Assembly (NCBI RefSeq): GCF_001279525.1
Contig: NZ_LGDY01000001.1
Location: forward strand, 365,669-429,668
Length of the DNA: 64,000 bases
Origin: Nocardia sp. NRRL S-836
GTDB lineage: Bacteria; Actinomycetota; Actinomycetes; Mycobacteriales; Pseudonocardiaceae
Direction: 5' to 3'
The translations under genes and the position numbers were made by a program. Below are positions 46,350 through 55,448 of this stretch, piece by piece. Below the pieces are notes generated by a model. The model ran no database searches. It worked only from the letters and a program-made list of their open reading frames with translations, and was not told the origin of the DNA. Each line of letters opens with the position of its first letter. Position 1 is the stretch's first letter.

Positions 46350-48920
46350 GTGCCCGACGGGCCTGACACCGCCGCCCTCTCGTTGACCAACGAGGCCCTG
46401 CGGGTGCGGCATTCCGATCCCGCGCAGGCCAGGGAGCTGCTCGGCCGCGCGTTGACGGAGGACGTCAAGTACGAGCCCGCGTGGCGCTGGCTCGCCGAGC
46501 TGGCCACCGACGACGCCGAACGCCGGTACTGCCTGGACAGGGCGTACGCCATCGCGCGGGACCCGGACACGCGACGGGCGCGCGCCGCCGTGGGCACCGG
46601 ACCGTCCACCCCACCGGCCGAGGTGGCCCACCTGGCGAAACCGGCGCGGCCGGACTGCGGCCCGCGGAAACCAGCAGCCGGACGGCGTGGGTGGCTGCCG
46701 TGGGCCGGTGCCGCGGCGGTGGTGCTCGTGCTGTCGGCGGTGGTGGGCTTCGTGCTGACGGCGGCGCCGCGGACCGGTGACCCGGTGTACGTGGCGCTGG
46801 TCGCGGGGATGACCGGCGACTCGGCGCCGACGTCGGCGCACATGGAACGCAGCCTGCGGATGCACATCGACACCGTCAACGAGACCGGCGGGATCAACGG
46901 GCATCCCGTCGAGCTGCTCGTGTACGACGACGCGGACCAACCCGACAAGGCACGCGAGATCGCCGAACAGATCGTGCGCGAGGACAAGGTCATGTACGTC
47001 GTCGGTCACGGCGTCAGCGACACGGCCCTCGCCGCCGCACCGATCTACCGGAAGGCCAGGATCCCCGCGATCACGCCGTCGGCGACCTCGTCGCAGATCA
47101 CCGACGACAGCGACTGGTACTTCCGCAGCATGTTCGGCAACCGCACCCAAAGCGACTTCCTCGCCGCCTACGCCGCGAAGATCCTGGGCTCCACCACGGC
47201 CGCGATCGTCTACGGCGACAACGAGTCCGGCCGCTCGGGACACGACACCTTCGTCGCGTCGTTCCGCACGTTCGGCACCGTCGCCGCCGAGCTGCCCGTC
47301 TCCTCCGAGCCGGGGCGTTCCGCGGCCGGCGTGGACGCCGCCGTCCAGCGCCTGCGCACCCTCGCACCCACCGTGCCGATCGTGCTGGCACTGCGCGAGA
47401 AGCTCGGGGTCGAGATGATCACGAAGCTGCGCACCGCGGGTGTCACCGCCCCGATCCTGGGCACCGACTCCCTGGCCAGCCGGGCGTTCCACAACCTCCT
47501 CGTCGCCAGGGAACAGGCGGACGGCCTGCAGGGCAAGCTCACACCGAACCTCTACATGGGCACGCCGATGGCCCAGGACTCGCTGTCCGGGCCGGCACTG
47601 GCCTGGGCGCACGAGTTCGAGCAGCGTTACGGCGAACGCCCCCTGTGGCACGCCGCGACCGCGCGGCAGGCACTCAACATCGGCGTGCACCTGATGCACA
47701 ACAACGGGTACGGCCTCGACCAGGACCACCGCGCACAGGACCGGCAACGGCTGCGCGACGACCTGGCGGGGCTGAAGGACCGGAAGAACGCTTTCCCGGC
47801 GCTGCTCGGTCCGTTGTACTTCACCCAGAACGGGTCCGCGCAGATGCCCGTGTCCATTGTGACCAGTGACGGCACGAAGTTCGTCTCCGCTCCCGTCCAG
47901 CTCACGATCTACGAGCCGCTGTCCGAGGCCGCGCTGCGCGCCGACACCGCCAACGGCACCGTCATCGCGATCGGCGACCGGCTCCTGACCCGCCGCCAGG
48001 TCGTGGCAACGGGCATCAACCTCAACGAGATCCGCGACGTCGACACCCGCGACGGCAGCTACTACATGGACTTCTTCCTGTGGCTGAAGTACGTGGGCGA
48101 CCACGCGGCGTCCGACGTGCAGTTCATCAACGCCGTGAAACCGGACCTCAAGCTCGGCACGCCGCTGCGGGACGTGACCGAGAACGGCGTCACGTACCGG
48201 CTCTACCGGGTGGCCGACCGGTTCAAGTCCAGCTTCGACTTCCGCAACTTCCCGTTCGACCACCAGGAGCTCTCCGCCGTGCTGCAGAACCGCACGCGGA
48301 CCAGCGACCAGGTCGTGTACGCCACGGACAGGGAGATCCTCAACCAGAACCCCGAGGACTACCTGCGCAGCGGTGCCGACGCGAGCCGTGACATCAACCA
48401 GGCGCCCAACTGGCAGGCCAGGTCAGCACGGTTCTACCAGCAGACCGTCGGCAGCAGCGACGCCCTCGGCGACCCCAAGGCGGTGGGCGCGACATCGGGT
48501 ATCTTCTACAGCCAGTACGCCGCCGAGGTCGTCATCACCCGCGACGTCCTGCCGTTCCTGTTCAAGAACCTGCTCCCGCTGGCCCTGCTGATCTGCGTCA
48601 CCTACCTGTCGCTGTTCTTCAAACCCAGCGAAAGCGCGGCGCCGGTGTCGATGGGCGTCACGGCGATCCTCAGCACCGCGGTCCTGCTCAACAACGTCAC
48701 CTCCCAGCTGCCGTCGGTCAGCTACACCGTTGCGCTGGAGTGGGGCTACTACGCGTTCATCCTGCTGGCCACGTGCTGCGTGCTGATCGCGATGCTGCGC
48801 AAGGGTCTCGCGAACGTCAAACGCGACGACGCGGAACGCAGGCTGGCGAACGGCGCCCGCATCGGTTATCCCGTGTACATCCTCGGCATCGTGTTGATCT
48901 ACGTGGCGTCGTTCGCCTGA
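46350..48920 (+). CDS. Periplasmic-binding-protein / pentameric ligand-gated ion channel fusion
   Basis: 856 residues from GTG 46350 (GGAG seven bases upstream). Order: a cytoplasmic helical, TPR-like leader (about 10-80), one membrane helix (114-138), a type I branched-chain-amino-acid-type binding domain (about 145-505; NETGGINGHPVELLVYDDADQPDKA, IPAITPSATSSQITDDSDWYFRS). A beta-rich domain follows (about 515-730) with LNEIRDVDTRDGSYYMDFFLWLKY and the Cys-loop-type motif FDFRNFPFDHQELS (FPFD at 634-637). Then come four helices: M1 738-757, M2 767-788, M3 792-816, M4 838-856. This is the fold order of prokaryotic ligand-gated channels. The topology (N-in, two domains outside) is consistent. 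Plausible role: a channel gated by an amino-acid-like ligand. Confidence 0.8.
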   Translation: MPDGPDTAALSLTNEALRVRHSDPAQARELLGRALTEDVKYEPAWRWLAELATDDAERRYCLDRAYAIARDPDTRRARAAVGTGPSTPPAEVAHLAKPARPDCGPRKPAAGRRGWLPWAGAAAVVLVLSAVVGFVLTAAPRTGDPVYVALVAGMTGDSAPTSAHMERSLRMHIDTVNETGGINGHPVELLVYDDADQPDKAREIAEQIVREDKVMYVVGHGVSDTALAAAPIYRKARIPAITPSATSSQITDDSDWYFRSMFGNRTQSDFLAAYAAKILGSTTAAIVYGDNESGRSGHDTFVASFRTFGTVAAELPVSSEPGRSAAGVDAAVQRLRTLAPTVPIVLALREKLGVEMITKLRTAGVTAPILGTDSLASRAFHNLLVAREQADGLQGKLTPNLYMGTPMAQDSLSGPALAWAHEFEQRYGERPLWHAATARQALNIGVHLMHNNGYGLDQDHRAQDRQRLRDDLAGLKDRKNAFPALLGPLYFTQNGSAQMPVSIVTSDGTKFVSAPVQLTIYEPLSEAALRADTANGTVIAIGDRLLTRRQVVATGINLNEIRDVDTRDGSYYMDFFLWLKYVGDHAASDVQFINAVKPDLKLGTPLRDVTENGVTYRLYRVADRFKSSFDFRNFPFDHQELSAVLQNRTRTSDQVVYATDREILNQNPEDYLRSGADASRDINQAPNWQARSARFYQQTVGSSDALGDPKAVGATSGIFYSQYAAEVVITRDVLPFLFKNLLPLALLICVTYLSLFFKPSESAAPVSMGVTAILSTAVLLNNVTSQLPSVSYTVALEWGYYAFILLATCCVLIAMLRKGLANVKRDDAERRLANGARIGYPVYILGIVLIYVASFA

Positions 48921-48970
48921 CGTGGATGCCGAGCGCTTTGCGGCAATGACGTCCACAGCGGCGGACTGGG

Positions 48971-49381
48971 TCACCTCGTCGGCGTGCGAGGTTCGAGGAG
49001 GTCTTCCAGGTTCGCTCGCGCGACCTGCTTGAGGAACTCTCCGCGGTAGGTGGCGTCACCGGAGTCGTGCATCGTGTCGGTCATCGAGACCGCGGCGGCC
49101 TGTCGTGCCCAGGTGTGGATCAGGCAGGTGTCCGAGTAGCTCTGCAGCAGGTGCCCGTCGTCTTCCTCGACCTTGTGGATGATCGCTTCGGCGAGTTTCT
49201 CGGCGTCGTGCAGTGCGAGGCTCATCCCCTCCGCGCTCATCGGGGAGATCAGGTGCGCCGCGTCCCCGAGGAGGTGGAGCCTGCCGTAGCTCATCGGGCT
49301 GAACACCACACCGCGCAGCGGCACGACCTGCTTGCTGACGATCGGGCCCCTCGGCACAGGTCCGCCGAACCGCGTTCCGAG
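48971..49381 (-). pseudogene. C-terminal fragment of a PobA-like FAD-dependent aromatic hydroxylase
   Basis: Encodes RFGGPVPRGPIVSKQVVPLRGVVFSPM, the FAD motif LHLLGDAAHLISPMSAEGMSLALHDAEKLA and a C-terminus (LLQSYSDTCLIHTWARQAAAVSMTD) like 4-hydroxybenzoate 3-monooxygenase. The N-terminal part of the same gene is 2.1 kb away at 51507-52055, separated by an IS1634-type element. The shared segment is present on both sides. Confidence 0.7.
49306..49381. repeat. 76-bp direct repeat, left copy
   Basis: Matches 51507-51582 with a single mismatch (CACAGG versus CACAGA). Both copies are the same internal piece of the PobA-like gene (coding for RFGG.VPRGPIVSKQVVPLRGV) and directly abut the two ends of the mobile element. 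Confidence 0.85.
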
Positions 49382-49399
49382 TTCCTGACTTGGCTCAAA

Positions 49400-50150
49400 T
49401 TAGTGCGCACCGCGGTCGTGGATGCGGGTGAGGGCATCGCGGAGGTCGTCGGGTAGCGGGTCGACGGCGGTGAGGGTGCGCTCGCCGGCCTGGATGTTGA
49501 TGGTGCGGTAGCGGCGGGTGGTGCGCACGAACTTCTGCTCGGCCTTGGCGACCTGTTCGTCGATGCCGTGCAGGGTGCGCCGAGCCCGGTCCGCCCGGTA
49601 CTGGTAGTAGATGATCTGGTCGCGGCGCTGGTCCTTGGGGCCGGCAGGCCGAGGCTGGGTGAAGATGTGCCCGTCGGGGGTCTGCTCATCCGGGTGCTCG
49701 TGGCGCCACGCCTGGACCACGTACGGCACGTCGGGTATCCGCGCGCCGAGGATGAACGACAACCCTGCGGCCTCGATGGCCTGCTGGTTGGCCGCAGAGA
49801 TCGTGCCAGCGTCGGCCACGACCGTGACATCAGCCAGCTGGTGGGCATCCATGAACGCACGGATGGTCGGCAGCGTCGTAGTGGTCTCGCCCCGGTTGCC
49901 CTCGAACGCGTTGACCATCAACGGAAACCCGCTTGCGTCGGTGAGCAGCCCGACCGTGATCTGCGGCTCCAGGCGGCGTTCTGTGGAGAACCCGGGCTCA
50001 CTGCCTCGCCACCGCCTTGAGCGCCTGCAACGCCGCATCGTCATGCGCCGAGCCGATGTGCTCGATGTCCCGCGACCCGCGACGCGAGGAGTGCACGATC
50101 TGCACCGCCCTGGCCCCCGACGCCGTCTTCACCGTGCGCACATACGCCAC
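49400..50150 (-). pseudogene. IS1634-family transposase with internal deletion
   Basis: From GTG 50150 the frame starts MAYVRTVKTASGARAVQIVHSSRRGSRDIEHIGSAHDDAALQALK, the standard opening of these transposases, and stops after about 50 codons. The C-terminal part continues in another frame: PGFSTERRLEPQITVGLLTDASGFPLMVNAFEGNRGETTTTLPTI and VVADAGTISAANQQAIEAAGLSFILGARI. It ends at TAA 49400. Roughly 150-200 residues between the two parts, including one catalytic Asp, are missing. Not active. Confidence 0.75.
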
Positions 50151-50159
50151 GAGAGACAG

Positions 50160-50260
50160 CCTGGAACCGGCCGCTTGGTGCGCAGATTTTCGCCGTTCAC
50201 ACGACGAAACCGCAGCTCAACAGCCAGCATCCTACCCAAGATCAGCGATCTTGAGCCAAA
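50160..50260. repeat. IS1634 terminal direct repeat, copy 1
   Basis: About 101 bp (CCTGGAACCGGCCGCTT ... CTTGAGCCAA) nearly identical to 51401-51501. It is the start-side end of the transposase element. Just beyond it the internal end reads GAGCCAAAGTCGG, unlike the outer end GAGCCAAGTCAGG. Confidence 0.85.
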
Positions 50261-50278
50261 GTCGGTTAAGGTGACGGG

Positions 50279-50635
50279 ATGGTCATGCGGGTGGCGGTTC
50301 CCGTGCTGCCGTGCCGAGATGTGCAGGCAGCGCGGTCGTACTTCACGGACGTGCTCGGATTCGACACCATATTCACCTGGGAGACCCCACCTAGCTACGC
50401 GGCCGTGATCCGCGACACCGCCGAGTTCCACCTGTACGCCGAAAGCAGCGTCGGCCCGGCCAGGGTGACGGTCGTCGTCGACGACGTCGATTCCTGCCAC
50501 GACGAGCTGCGCGCCCGCGGCGCCGACATCGTCGAGCCACTGGCTGACCGGCCCTACGGGATGCGCGACTTCAACGTACGGACACCCGACGGGCACTTGT
50601 TGATCTTTAGCCAGCCGCTTACCGAGTACGGGTGA
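50279..50635 (+). CDS. VOC-family protein (bleomycin-resistance-like), transposon passenger
   Basis: 118 residues from ATG 50279: RVAVPVLPCRDVQAARSYFTDVLGFDTIFTW and YGMRDFNVRTPDGHLLIFSQPL, a complete single VOC chain. It begins 14 bp after the IS1634 end, so the IS may supply its promoter. Activity unknown; relatives include bleomycin-binding and glyoxalase-like proteins. Confidence 0.85.
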   Translation: MVMRVAVPVLPCRDVQAARSYFTDVLGFDTIFTWETPPSYAAVIRDTAEFHLYAESSVGPARVTVVVDDVDSCHDELRARGADIVEPLADRPYGMRDFNVRTPDGHLLIFSQPLTEYG

Positions 50636-50638
50636 CCA

Positions 50639-51394
50639 TCAGCGGACCAGCCGGAAGAATGACCGGACCTCGTCGACGAACAACGCCGACTGCTCGAACG
50701 CCGCGAAGTGGCCGCCCTTGCCGGGCTCGTTCCAGTACCGGATGTTCGGGAACCGGCGCTCCGCCCACCGCCGAGACGGGCGCTGCAGCTCCTTGGGGAA
50801 GACCGAACAGCCGGTGGCTACGGTCACCGGCGCGCCGGCCGACCCGGAGATCCATTCGTTGACCTGCCGGAGGCTTTCCCGGTACAGCCGGGCGGATGAG
50901 GCACCGGTGCCGGGCAGCCAGTGGAGCATCAGGTTGTCGAGCAGCTCATCCCGGGTAATAACCCGATGCAGGTCGCCACCGGAGTCGGTCCACGACCAGA
51001 ACTTCTCGACGATCCAGGCGCAGAGGGCGGCCGGCGAGTCGACCAGCCCGTAGCCGGCCGTCTGCGGCCGGGGCCACTGCTGCGCCGAGTATCCGGAGCC
51101 CCATTCGTCCGCCTCCCGCAGTGTCGCGAGCGCCGCCCGCTCGGCACCGGTGAGGTCGTCCGACGTGGCCGGATCGGGCGGTGCGAGCGGCGGCATGAGA
51201 TGGATGCCGGCGACCCGATCGGGTTGCCGTTGACCGATGCTCGTGGCGATGCTGGTGCCTCAGTCGCTGCCCTGGGCGCCGAACCGCCGGTAGCCGAGCC
51301 GGGCCATCAGCTCGCACCACGCGTCGGATATCCGCTCGATCCCCACCCCGGCGCGGCCGGCTTGTCGCTGAAGCCGTAACCGGGAAGCGATGGG
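50639..51394 (-). pseudogene. Epoxide hydrolase, truncated and with an in-frame stop
   Basis: The frame begins at the IS border with PSLPGYGFSDKPAAPGWGIERISDAWCELMARLGYRRFGAQGSD. A TGA at 51260-51262 then replaces the Trp that follows the catalytic Asp (GSDWG in the family). The rest continues in frame as GTSIATSIGQRQPDRVAGIHLMPPLAPP and to the C-terminus with the His-containing NEPGKGGHFAAFE. The N-terminal EHN domain and HGWPGS region are missing, cut off by the IS end. Clearly a dead gene. Confidence 0.75.
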
Positions 51395-51400
51395 CAGACC

Positions 51401-51501
51401 CCTGGAACCGGCCGCTTAGTGCGCAGATTTTCGCCGTTCACACGACGAAACCGCAGCTCAACAGCCAGCACCCTACCCCAGATCAGCGATCTTGAGCCAA
51501 G
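51401..51501. repeat. IS1634 terminal direct repeat, copy 2
   Basis: Nearly identical to 50160-50260, same orientation. It gives the composite element its right border. No transposase coding follows it, so this is a solo end. Confidence 0.85.
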
Positions 51502-51506
51502 TCAGG

Positions 51507-51582
51507 CCACACCGCGCAGCGGCACGACCTGCTTGCTGACGATCGGGCCCCTCGGCACAGATCCGCCGAACCGCGTTCCGAG
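51507..51582. repeat. 76-bp direct repeat, right copy
   Basis: Counterpart of 49306-49381. It starts at the first base after the right inverted repeat of the element. Confidence 0.85.
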
Positions 51583-52055
51583 CTCGCTCCAGACGCGTTC
51601 GTCCGACCAGTCCTCGATGGTGTCGGTGACCGGGCACTGCAGGTAGACACGGCTCGCGTTGGGGCCGCGGGTGATCTGTGCGGCGAAGCCGTGGGAATGC
51701 ACCGCCATCACGACCGGTGGATCGGCGGGTACCTCCGTCATGACGGTCAGCCAGGCGTAGCCGAACTCGTGGGTGTGGCAGGTGAGGAAGCCGTCGGGGA
51801 TGGCTGTCCTGCTGACGCCCTGGTGACCGTCGCTACCGGCGACGAAGTCGCAGCCGATCACCGCCATTCGTGCAGCATGCGCACGCCGCGGGCGTTGAGC
51901 GCCCCGGCCCGTTGCCGGTTCTCGACGTGCTCGCGGCTGTGCTTTTCCAGGATGACGCACCGGATTCCGCTGCGCAGCAGGAACGTGCCGAGCGCGAGCC
52001 CGGCGACCCCGCCGCCCACGACGACCGCGGTGGTGTTCTCCTCTGTTCGAGTCAT
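51507..52055 (-). pseudogene. N-terminal fragment of the PobA-like FAD hydroxylase, with internal deletion
   Basis: From ATG 52055: TTAVVVGGGVAGLALGTFLLRSGIRCVILEK (FAD Rossmann motif) to HVENRQRAGALNARGVRMLHEW. There the frame breaks and resumes as AVIGCDFVAGSDGHQGVSRTAIPDG, so about 100 residues of the usual FAD/substrate domain are missing. It reads on to SELGTRFGGSVPRGPIVSKQ, where the transposon begins. The gene was thus damaged twice. It follows an AraC gene on the same strand. Confidence 0.65.
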
Positions 52056-52132
52056 GATCACCACTGTGACCGGGCCGGTGATTGCCGTCCACCGATAACC
52101 CGTCGTGCGATACCGGAAACACGCCACCCTTC

Positions 52133-52909
52133 CTAGTCACCGCGGTCGCGGAGTCCGGCCTGGTAGCGCCCAGGGGTTTGCCCGACGACGGCGGTGAACG
52201 CTTCGATGAAAGTCGACGGGTTCGACCACCCGCAGGTGATCGCGGTGTCGGTGACGGAGTCGCCGGCGGTGAGCCGAATGAGGGCGTGGTGGATGCGCAG
52301 GATGGTGCGCCAGCGGTGGAAGCTCAGACCGAGGTTGGTCTGGAACAGGCGGCTGAGGGTGCGTTCGCTCGTCCCCACGGCCCTTCCCAGCTCGGCCAGG
52401 GTCGTGTTCCGGCCGGGATCGGCGTGCAGGAGGTCGGTCACGGCGCGCAGCCGGTCGTCGCGCGGCTCGGGCAGGTGGAAGGACTGCTCGGGAACCTCGC
52501 CGAGCTCGTCGAGCACCACCGCGCGCAGCCGCCGGTCGGCGTCGGCGGATCTCGTCCGGTCGCCGGTCAGCGCCAAAACTCCCTCGCGCAACAGGGGTGA
52601 CACCGCGAACACGCAGGGGTGCTCGACCAGGTCGCCGCACTCGTCGGCGGGTACGGCGAGGATGCGGGCGTCGGTCCGGCCGTAGAAGCGGTGCGAGTGC
52701 TTGAAACCCGGTGGCGTCCAGGTGATCCGGTCCGCGGGCGCGATCCAGGTCCCGTACTCGGTCGTGGTGGCGAAAGCCCCGGCTGCCGCGTACACCAGCT
52801 GCCCGTCGCGGTGGGAGTGGCTTCTGAGGTGAAACCCTTGCAGGAGCCAGCCTGCGCCTTGCGGCGTCCGCTCGGCTGGCAACGCCGAAGATTGGCGGGT
52901 TTCTGGCAT
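52133..52909 (-). CDS. AraC-family transcriptional regulator
   Basis: 258 residues from ATG 52909. N-terminal cupin (SHSHRDGQLVYAAAGAFATTTEYGTWIAPADRITWTPPGFKH) and C-terminal double helix-turn-helix (TLAELGRAVGTSERTLSRLFQTNLGLSFHRWR, ITCGWSNPSTFIEAFTAVVGQTPGRYQ). It stands divergent from the MBL/carboxylesterase pair and upstream of the broken hydroxylase; either could be the target. Confidence 0.85.
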   Translation of the reverse strand: MPETRQSSALPAERTPQGAGWLLQGFHLRSHSHRDGQLVYAAAGAFATTTEYGTWIAPADRITWTPPGFKHSHRFYGRTDARILAVPADECGDLVEHPCVFAVSPLLREGVLALTGDRTRSADADRRLRAVVLDELGEVPEQSFHLPEPRDDRLRAVTDLLHADPGRNTTLAELGRAVGTSERTLSRLFQTNLGLSFHRWRTILRIHHALIRLTAGDSVTDTAITCGWSNPSTFIEAFTAVVGQTPGRYQAGLRDRGD

Positions 52910-53072
52910 CAGGCGCGTCAGCTTACCGCTGGCAAGGCACCCTCGGCACCGAAACAGCCCGACCCCAGCCACACCCTGCGAGGGATAGGACGAAGAGGGA
53001 GTGGCTCAGGTGCGTCACCGTGTCCAGGCTCGGTCCTATCCGGACAGCTTCCCCGAACCGAGGACGGACCAC

Positions 53073-53984
53073 GTGCACCCCGACGAGATCACCCTGGGCG
53101 ATGTCAGCATCACCCGTGTCAAGGAGTTCTACGGCTCGGTCGAGATGACCCCGGCCGAGTTCCTGCCGGAAAGCCCCGACGGCTCCTGGGACGAGCACCG
53201 CGGCTGGCTGGAACCCGACTTCCGGGACCCCGCGACGGGCGAATGCCGCGCGGCACTCCAGACCTGGCTGCTGCGCAGCGAAGGCCGCACGATCCTCGTC
53301 GACACCGGCGTGGGCAACCACAAGGACCGCCCCTACGCACGGGTGTGGAACCGCCTGGACACCGACTTCCTCGACAACCTCGCCGCCGCCGGCGTGCGCC
53401 CGGAGGACGTCGACGTCGTCATCAACACCCACCTGCACATCGACCACGTCGGCTGGAACACCCGCCTCGACGGCCGCACGTGGGTGCCGACGTTCCCGAA
53501 CGCCACCTACCTGATGCCGCAGCGGGACTTCGAGTTCTGGGACCCGGCCAACGAACACAGGACGGTGCTGGGCCGCGGCAACCAGAACGTCTTCGAGGAC
53601 AGCGTCCGCCCGGTGCACGAGGCAGGACTGACGCACCTGTGGGACGGCTCGTACCGGATCGACCGCAACCTGCGGCTCGACCTCGCCGCGGGCCACACCC
53701 CCGGCTCGTCCGTGCTGGCCCTGGAGTCCGGTGGTGACCGGGCCCTGTTCATCGGCGACCTGGTGCACTCCGCAGTGCAGATCGTCGAGCCCGACACCAA
53801 CTCTTGCTTCTGCGAGAACCCGGCCGAGTCACGGGCCACCCGCCACAAGCTGCTCGGCCACGCCGCCGAAACCAACGCGCTCGTCTTCCCCGCACACTTC
53901 GGCGGCCACGGCGCCGCGGAGGTCGAGCGCGCCGGCTCGAAGTTCGCGATCAAGCAATGGGCGCCGTTCCCCCGAATCTCCTGA
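53073..53984 (+). CDS. MBL-fold metallo-hydrolase
   Basis: 303 residues from GTG 53073 (GAGGA eight bases upstream). Metal ligands are visible: INTHLHIDHVGWN (HxHxDH), AAGHTPGSSVL, FIGDLVHS, and the late His in FPAHFGGHG. Lactonase/quorum-quenching-type relatives share this architecture. The substrate is not known. A carboxylesterase gene follows 24 bp later. Confidence 0.85.
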   Translation: MHPDEITLGDVSITRVKEFYGSVEMTPAEFLPESPDGSWDEHRGWLEPDFRDPATGECRAALQTWLLRSEGRTILVDTGVGNHKDRPYARVWNRLDTDFLDNLAAAGVRPEDVDVVINTHLHIDHVGWNTRLDGRTWVPTFPNATYLMPQRDFEFWDPANEHRTVLGRGNQNVFEDSVRPVHEAGLTHLWDGSYRIDRNLRLDLAAGHTPGSSVLALESGGDRALFIGDLVHSAVQIVEPDTNSCFCENPAESRATRHKLLGHAAETNALVFPAHFGGHGAAEVERAGSKFAIKQWAPFPRIS

Positions 53985-54008
53985 CCTGACAGAGGAAATG
54001 GCTTTCCC

Positions 54009-55448
54009 ATGATCGAGAACACAACCCCGGTCGTCACCACCCCGGCCGGCGCCGTACGCGGCATCCGCGACAACTCCGGCGAGCTCTACCGCGCAATCCC
54101 TTACGCCGCAGCACCGACCGGCGCCCGCCGCTTCACCGCACCCGCACCCCACCCCGGCTGGTCCGGCGTCCGCGACGGCACCCACCCCTCCCCCACAGCT
54201 CCCCAACCGGTCCGCGACTTCGGCAACCTCGACATGACCCCCTACTTCGGGCCGGGCTGGGTCCGTGGCGACGAGTACCTGACGGTTGACGTCCGCACCC
54301 CCGCCGCCGACAACGGCAACCGCCCCGTCATGGTCTTCGTGCACGGCGGCGGCTTCGTCACCGGCTCCGCCCGCGCCGCGCTCTACGACGGCAGCGCCTT
54401 CGCCCGCAACGGCATCGTCCTCGTGACGCTGAACTACCGCCTCGGCATCCCCGGCTTCCTCGACCTCCCCGACGCCCCACCCAACCGCGGCCTGCTCGAC
54501 GTGCTCGCCGCCCTCACCTGGGTCCGCACCACCATCGCGACGTTCGGCGGCAACCCCGACGACGTCACGGTCTTCGGCCAATCCGCAGGCGCCACCCTCG
54601 TCGGCGCACTGCTCGCGACACCGCAGGCGAAAGGCCTGTTCCGGCGGGCGATCATCCAGAGCGGCAACGGCACCGGCGCCTTCACCCCGGACCAGGCGCA
54701 CCGGGTCACCACCGCAGCAGCCGCCGCACTGGGCGTCGCCCCGACCGCCGAAGCGTTCGCCACAATCCCGGACGAGCGCTTCGTGGCGGTCCTGCCCGCC
54801 CTGGCCGGCCTCGACCTGCGCACCGACACGGCCACCGACCCGCTGGCCGGTCTCAGCCCGTTCAGCCTCGTCCTGACCACCCACCCCGCCGACACCCTCA
54901 CCGACGGCCCCGCCCGCGACGTCGACCTGCTGATCGGCACGACCACCGAGGAGGGCCACCTCTACGTCGTGCCTCAGGGCAACCTGGAATGCTCGACGGA
55001 AGCGGACGTGCTCGCCCTCGCCGCCAGGGTGTACCCGGACCCGTATGCCGAACTCGCCGCGCACCGCGCTTCTCTGCCGACCGCGACCTGGGGTGAGCTG
55101 CGCTCGGCGTTGCTCGGACACGCGCTGTTCGGAGCCGGCACCGCCCGCATGGCGCACGCACACGCAGAACTCTCGGGCGGCCGCACCCACGTCTACTCGT
55201 TCGCGTACCGCTCGACGGCCCTCGGCGGGCGACTCGGCGCCGCCCACACCGTCGATCTGCCCTTCGTGTTCGACCTCGCCGACCAGCCGTGGCTGCACGG
55301 TGACAATGGCCTGCTCGGCGCCGACCCCGTTCCGGACGGGCTGGCGGCTGCGGTACACGCCGCCTGGGTGGCGTTCGCCAGCACCGGAGACCCTGGTTGG
55401 GCGGCGTACGACCCGCAACGGCCCGTGGTGGAGGTTCTGGGAAACTGA
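54009..55448 (+). CDS. Type-B carboxylesterase
   Basis: 479 residues from ATG 54009. Oxyanion motif VFVHGGGFVTGSA, nucleophile FGQSAGATLVGALLATP, Glu in TTTEEGHLYV and a His late in AAHTVDLPFVF; no signal peptide. Together with the MBL enzyme it may hydrolyse a small ester or lactone under AraC control. Confidence 0.88.
   Translation: MIENTTPVVTTPAGAVRGIRDNSGELYRAIPYAAAPTGARRFTAPAPHPGWSGVRDGTHPSPTAPQPVRDFGNLDMTPYFGPGWVRGDEYLTVDVRTPAADNGNRPVMVFVHGGGFVTGSARAALYDGSAFARNGIVLVTLNYRLGIPGFLDLPDAPPNRGLLDVLAALTWVRTTIATFGGNPDDVTVFGQSAGATLVGALLATPQAKGLFRRAIIQSGNGTGAFTPDQAHRVTTAAAAALGVAPTAEAFATIPDERFVAVLPALAGLDLRTDTATDPLAGLSPFSLVLTTHPADTLTDGPARDVDLLIGTTTEEGHLYVVPQGNLECSTEADVLALAARVYPDPYAELAAHRASLPTATWGELRSALLGHALFGAGTARMAHAHAELSGGRTHVYSFAYRSTALGGRLGAAHTVDLPFVFDLADQPWLHGDNGLLGADPVPDGLAAAVHAAWVAFASTGDPGWAAYDPQRPVVEVLGN

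Larger units (their letters stand above)
49384..51506. mobile_element. IS1634-type composite element inserted in a hydroxylase gene
   Basis: Bounded by perfect 15-bp inverted repeats: CCTGACTTGGCTCAA at 49384-49398 and its complement at 51492-51506. The left part (to about 50265) is an internally deleted IS1634-family element. The right part (51401-51506) is a second copy of its terminal approximately 100 bp in direct orientation. Between them lie a VOC gene and an epoxide hydrolase pseudogene. The 76-bp flanking duplication is far longer than a normal IS target duplication. Confidence 0.75.

Noticed and set aside
49306..51582. Reading the 76-bp repeats as a simple target-site duplication
   Set aside because: IS1634-type elements duplicate only a few bases; 76 bp with a mismatch needs another explanation such as recombination between two copies.
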